This document shows, in pieces, positions 60,760-64,000 of a stretch of 64,000 bases of DNA (position 1 is its first letter; every line of letters starts with the position of its first letter). Made by a program: the position numbers and the translations under genes. The notes below the pieces were generated by a model, which was not told the DNA's origin, made no database searches, and was given only the letters and a program-made list of their open reading frames with translations. Source of the DNA: Hymenobacter aquaticus (GTDB taxonomy: Bacteria > Bacteroidota > Bacteroidia > Cytophagales > Hymenobacteraceae); NCBI RefSeq assembly GCF_004765605.1, contig NZ_SRLC01000001.1:682001-746000 (forward strand), written 5' to 3'.

Positions 60760-63540
60760 ATGACCCCGAGCCAGTGGAAAAGCCTGTTTGCTAGTTGTTT
60801 GCTGCTGGGCTGCCTCTGGCTGGGCGTCGGGCGGGCGGTGGGTAGCCCGGTGCCGGCGGCGGCCTCCCAGACTATCGTCGTGCCCAAAGCGGCCCACGCC
60901 CGGCTGCGCTACGGGGCCGAGCGGCTGGCGGCGGCGCTGCGGGCGGCCGGCTACCCCGTCACCATCACGGCCCAGGATAAGCCCGGCCGCCGCAACCAGA
61001 TTCTGGTCGGTTTGGCCACCGATGCGCTGCTGCGACAGGCCGCGGCCACGCTGCACGCTCCGGCTCCGGCCGCGCCCGGCAAGGAAGGCTTTTCCATTGT
61101 TTCGGCCGACAACCACACGGTGCTCATCAGCGGGGCCGACAACTCCGGCGCGCTCTACGGCTGCCTGGAGCTGGCCGAGCAGGTGAAAAGCGCGGGCCGC
61201 CTGCCCGAGCAGCTCAGCCTGCGGCAACAGCCCGAAATGGTGCTGCGCGGAGCCTGCATCGGGGTGCAGAAGCCGTATTATCTGCCCGGCCGCACTGTGT
61301 ACGAGTACCCCTACACGCCCGAAACTTTTCCCTGGCTCTACGACAAGCAGCTCTGGATCCGGTACCTGGACATGCTGGCCGACAACCGCATGAACTCGCT
61401 CTACCTCTGGAACGGCCACCCGTTTGCGTCCTTGGTGCGGCTCAAGGACTACCCCTACGCCGTGGAGGTTGATGAGGCCACGTTCCGCAAGAACGAGGAA
61501 ATCTACCGGTTCCTGACCGCCGAGGCCGACAAGCGCGGCATCTGGGTGATTCAGATGTTCTACAACATCATCGTCTCCAAGCCCTTTGCCGAGCACCACG
61601 GCATCAAAACCCAGGACCGCAACCGGCCCATCACCCCGCTGCTGGCCGACTACACCCGCAAGTCCATTGCCGCCTTCGTGGAGAAATACCCCCACGTGGG
61701 GCTGATGGTGGCCCTGGGCGAAGCCATGGAAGGGGTGGGGCAGGACGACGTGGACTGGTTTACCAAAACCATTATTCCCGGCGTGCAGGACGGCCTCAAG
61801 GCCCTGGGCCAAACCGAGCTGCCGCCCATCGTGCTGCGGGCCCACGACACCGACGCGCCCCGGGTGATTAACGCCGCGCTGCCGCTCTACAAAAACCTCT
61901 ACACCGAGGCCAAGTTCAACGGTGAGGCCCTGACCACCTACACCCCGCGCGGCTCCTGGGCCGAGCTGCACCGCAAGCTGAGCAGCATGAACTCGGTGCA
62001 CATCGAGAACGTGCACATTCTGGCCAACCTGGAGCCGTTCCGCTACGCCTCGGCCGACTTTATCCAGAAATCGGTGCAGGCCATGCACGGCACCTACGGG
62101 GCCAACGGGCTGCACCTCTACCCCCAGGCCTCGTACTGGGACTGGCCCTACACCGCCGACAAAGCCCCCGAGCGGCTGCTGCAAATCGACCGGGACTGGA
62201 TGTGGTACAAAGCCTGGGCGCGCTACGCCTGGCAGGCCAACCGGCCCCGTCCGGCCGAAATAGACTACTGGGGCCAGCAGCTGGGCGAGTTATTTGGCAC
62301 CGACGCGGCGGCCGGTAAGCAGGTGCTGGAAGCTTACGAGCAAGCCGGCGAAATCGAGCCCAAGCTGCTGCGCCGCTACGGCATCACCGACGGCAACCGC
62401 CAGACGCTCACGCTGGGCATGCTCATGGGCCAGCTCATCAACCCCAGGCGCTACGGGCTGTTTACCCTGCTCTATGAGTCGGAAGCACCGGAAGGGGAGA
62501 TGATCATCGAATACGCGGAGAAAGAAGCCAAAGGACTGCCTCACGTGGGCGAAACGCCGGTGCAGGTGGCCTCCGAAGTCGTGGCCCACGGGCAGGCCGC
62601 GGTGGCGGCCATCGAGCGGGCGGCCCCGAGCGTGACGAAGAACCAGGCGGAGTTTGCCCGCGTCAGAAACGACATGTACTGCCAGGCGGCGCTGGCCAAC
62701 TTCTACGCCGACAAGGCGCGGGCGGCCCTGCTGGTGCTGCGCTACAAATACTCGCGCAACGTGGCCGACCTGGAGCAGGCCGTGCCGCTGCTGGCGCGCA
62801 GCGTGCAGCACTGGGAAAAGATGGTGGCCCTGACCCAGGACACCTACCTCTACGCCAACAGCATGCAGACCGCCCAGCGCAAGATTCCGATGCGCGGCGT
62901 GGATGCCACCTACATTACCTGGGCCGAAATGCTGCCCGTCTACCAGAAGGAGCTGCTGAACCTGCGCCGCAACATCGACTCGCTGAAAACGGTGAAGCTG
63001 GTGCCCCCGGTGCAGCAAACCACCCGCCTGGCGGCGGCCCCCGTCACGCTGCAAACCAAAGCCGGGCGCTACGCTGCCGCGGCCGGGCAGTCGGTTTTCG
63101 CCGATACCACGGTGACCATTACGGCTTTGGCCCCGGAACTGGCCGGCTTGACGGGCCTGCGCCTGAGCAAAGCCCAGATGCTGAGCCAGGGCACCGAAAT
63201 CCGCTTTACCACCCGGCAGCCGGTGAAGCTGCTGGTCGGCTATTTCAACGCCAAGAACCCACGCTACCTGCCCGCGCCCCAGCTCGAAACCGACGCCAGC
63301 GCCAACGACTACGGGCAGGCCGACATCAAAATCAGCAATGCGGTGGCCGTGGCCGGGATGCCGCCGGTGAACGTGCACACCTACACTTTTAAGGCCGGCA
63401 CCCACACGCTCTACCTGGGCAAAGGGGCCGCGCTGCTGCTGGGCTTTATCGACGCCAGCCAGCCCCTGCGCCCCTACAACGCGGGCCTGGGTACCGGCCT
63501 GGGCGACCAGACCAAGGAAGTAGACTGGCTGTTTGAGTAG
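60760..63540 (+). CDS. Exported glycosidase-like protein with GH20/GH67-type N-terminal domain
   Basis: 926 aa, signal peptide (LFASCLLLGCLWLGVGRAVG). Residues ~35-145 are the alpha/beta domain that precedes the barrel in GH20/GH67/GH115-like enzymes (IVVPKAAHARLRYGAERLAA, FSIVSADNHTVLISGADNSG ALYG). A barrel-like region follows: LWIRYLDMLADNRMNSLYLW, RGIWVIQMFYNIIVSKPF, HVGLMVALGEAMEGVGQDDV (a candidate catalytic Glu), TYGANGLHLYPQASYWDWPY. The last ~200 residues are beta-rich (TTRQPVKLLVGYFNAKNPRY, VHTYTFKAGTHTLYLGKGAA). I cannot place it in a numbered GH family. Predicted to trim pectin oligosaccharides with the following hydrolase. Confidence 0.7.
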   Translation: MTPSQWKSLFASCLLLGCLWLGVGRAVGSPVPAAASQTIVVPKAAHARLRYGAERLAAALRAAGYPVTITAQDKPGRRNQILVGLATDALLRQAAATLHAPAPAAPGKEGFSIVSADNHTVLISGADNSGALYGCLELAEQVKSAGRLPEQLSLRQQPEMVLRGACIGVQKPYYLPGRTVYEYPYTPETFPWLYDKQLWIRYLDMLADNRMNSLYLWNGHPFASLVRLKDYPYAVEVDEATFRKNEEIYRFLTAEADKRGIWVIQMFYNIIVSKPFAEHHGIKTQDRNRPITPLLADYTRKSIAAFVEKYPHVGLMVALGEAMEGVGQDDVDWFTKTIIPGVQDGLKALGQTELPPIVLRAHDTDAPRVINAALPLYKNLYTEAKFNGEALTTYTPRGSWAELHRKLSSMNSVHIENVHILANLEPFRYASADFIQKSVQAMHGTYGANGLHLYPQASYWDWPYTADKAPERLLQIDRDWMWYKAWARYAWQANRPRPAEIDYWGQQLGELFGTDAAAGKQVLEAYEQAGEIEPKLLRRYGITDGNRQTLTLGMLMGQLINPRRYGLFTLLYESEAPEGEMIIEYAEKEAKGLPHVGETPVQVASEVVAHGQAAVAAIERAAPSVTKNQAEFARVRNDMYCQAALANFYADKARAALLVLRYKYSRNVADLEQAVPLLARSVQHWEKMVALTQDTYLYANSMQTAQRKIPMRGVDATYITWAEMLPVYQKELLNLRRNIDSLKTVKLVPPVQQTTRLAAAPVTLQTKAGRYAAAAGQSVFADTTVTITALAPELAGLTGLRLSKAQMLSQGTEIRFTTRQPVKLLVGYFNAKNPRYLPAPQLETDASANDYGQADIKISNAVAVAGMPPVNVHTYTFKAGTHTLYLGKGAALLLGFIDASQPLRPYNAGLGTGLGDQTKEVDWLFE

Positions 63541-63599
63541 CCGAAAATCAGCTTTCACCCCGTTATTTACCTTTTCACCCGTCAAACGCAACGCAGTAC

Positions 63600-64000
63600 A
63601 TGGCCTTTCGCGCGCAAGCACTTCTTACGGCTCTGGGCCTGCTGGCCGGCGCGGCCGCCCCGGCCGGGGCCCAGCAGCGCCCCCCCTTCGTGCTGAGTAC
63701 CGAGCCGCTGCGCACCAGCGTGGCCTGGTTTAACAGCCTGGACCAGGAAACGGTGGTGAACCTGGTGCCCAACGCCGGGGCCGCCGACTGGCTGGCCGAG
63801 CAGGTGCCGCTGTTCGAGTGCCCCGACTCGGCCTTGCAGCAAACCTACTATTACCGCTGGTGGACCTTCCGCAAGCACCTGAAGCAGACGCCTGACGGCT
63901 ACGTTTTCACGGAGTTTATTACCCCGATGAAGCACGCCGGCGCCCACAATACCATCAGCAGCGCCCTGGGCCACCACCTCAACGAGGGCCGCTGGCTCCA
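63600..64000 (+). CDS. Exported hydrolase, probable (alpha/alpha)6 barrel, 3' end missing
   Basis: 133 residues before the window ends. Signal peptide (ALLTALGLLAGAAAPAGAQQ), then RPPFVLSTEPLRTSVAWFNS and a tract reading YYYRWWTFRKHLKQTPDGYV FTEF, typical of the N-terminal part of (alpha/alpha)6-barrel glycosidases such as MGH1/GH63-like enzymes. It follows the 926-aa gene by 59 nt on the same strand, so it is in the same operon. The family cannot be fixed from this fragment. Confidence 0.6.
   Translation, partial: MAFRAQALLTALGLLAGAAAPAGAQQRPPFVLSTEPLRTSVAWFNSLDQETVVNLVPNAGAADWLAEQVPLFECPDSALQQTYYYRWWTFRKHLKQTPDGYVFTEFITPMKHAGAHNTISSALGHHLNEGRWL

Overview
The window reads as chromosomal DNA of a high-GC Bacteroidota, most likely a Hymenobacter-like member of the Cytophagales. 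The evidence is a SusC/SusD pair, a type III glutamine synthetase, a type IX secretion C-terminal domain, a 'putative porin' family protein, -7 boxes of the TAnnTTTG type instead of E. coli -35/-10 promoters, very short 5' leaders, and families of intergenic repeats known from this group. I found no rRNA or tRNA gene, insertion sequence, phage gene or CRISPR array. Assignments are made by reading sequence and recalling families; no database search was run.

Layout. 1-3 kb: 3'-truncated pckA (-), divergent from a POT-family peptide transporter (+). 3.2-11.3 kb: a minus-strand envelope/chaperone cluster transcribed miaB, an interrupted small ORF, a sigma54-type activator, lptE, an Ala/Pro/Glu-rich protein, secG, groES, groEL. 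11.4-18.9 kb: housekeeping genes (HAD phosphatase, CAT-like acyltransferase, pabB, a TPR protein, a zinc-ribbon coiled-coil protein with Nif3, a SMUG2-like glycosylase), with a 399-bp inverted-repeat element holding exact 42-bp tandem repeats between two convergent genes. 19-23.3 kb: lpxK, putative porin, miaE and a small secreted protein. 23.4-31.9 kb: a GH2 enzyme, a periplasmic protein often called asparagine synthetase B, a MacB/FtsX-like permease, a secreted protein, an XRE regulator with recurring sites around it, and mtaB. 32-46.4 kb: an LtaS-like sulfatase-fold membrane protein, glnA type III, three small lipoproteins, a seven-repeat T9SS cargo protein, a multi-PAS histidine kinase, an MDR oxidoreductase and a GNAT enzyme.

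46.5-64 kb: a polysaccharide utilization locus. Minus strand, in transcription order: pectate-lyase-like enzyme, a large beta-helix/TIM-barrel-like protein (DUF6298 type), acetylesterase, Tat-exported sugar isomerase-like protein, DUF3826 protein, SusC, SusD. Divergent on the plus strand: a 926-aa glycosidase-like protein of uncertain family behind a structured leader, and the start of an (alpha/alpha)6-barrel-type hydrolase. A lyase, a deacetylase, a DUF3826 protein and unclassified glycosidases together suggest acetylated pectin (homogalacturonan or rhamnogalacturonan). No PUL regulator is inside the window.

The points most worth following are the IR-flanked tandem repeat element, the large unclassified PUL proteins, the structured leader of the plus-strand PUL operon, an orphan promoter-terminator unit that may be a ~66-nt RNA, the XRE gene's repeated 14-bp motif, and the small ORF interrupted by an in-frame amber codon downstream of miaB.
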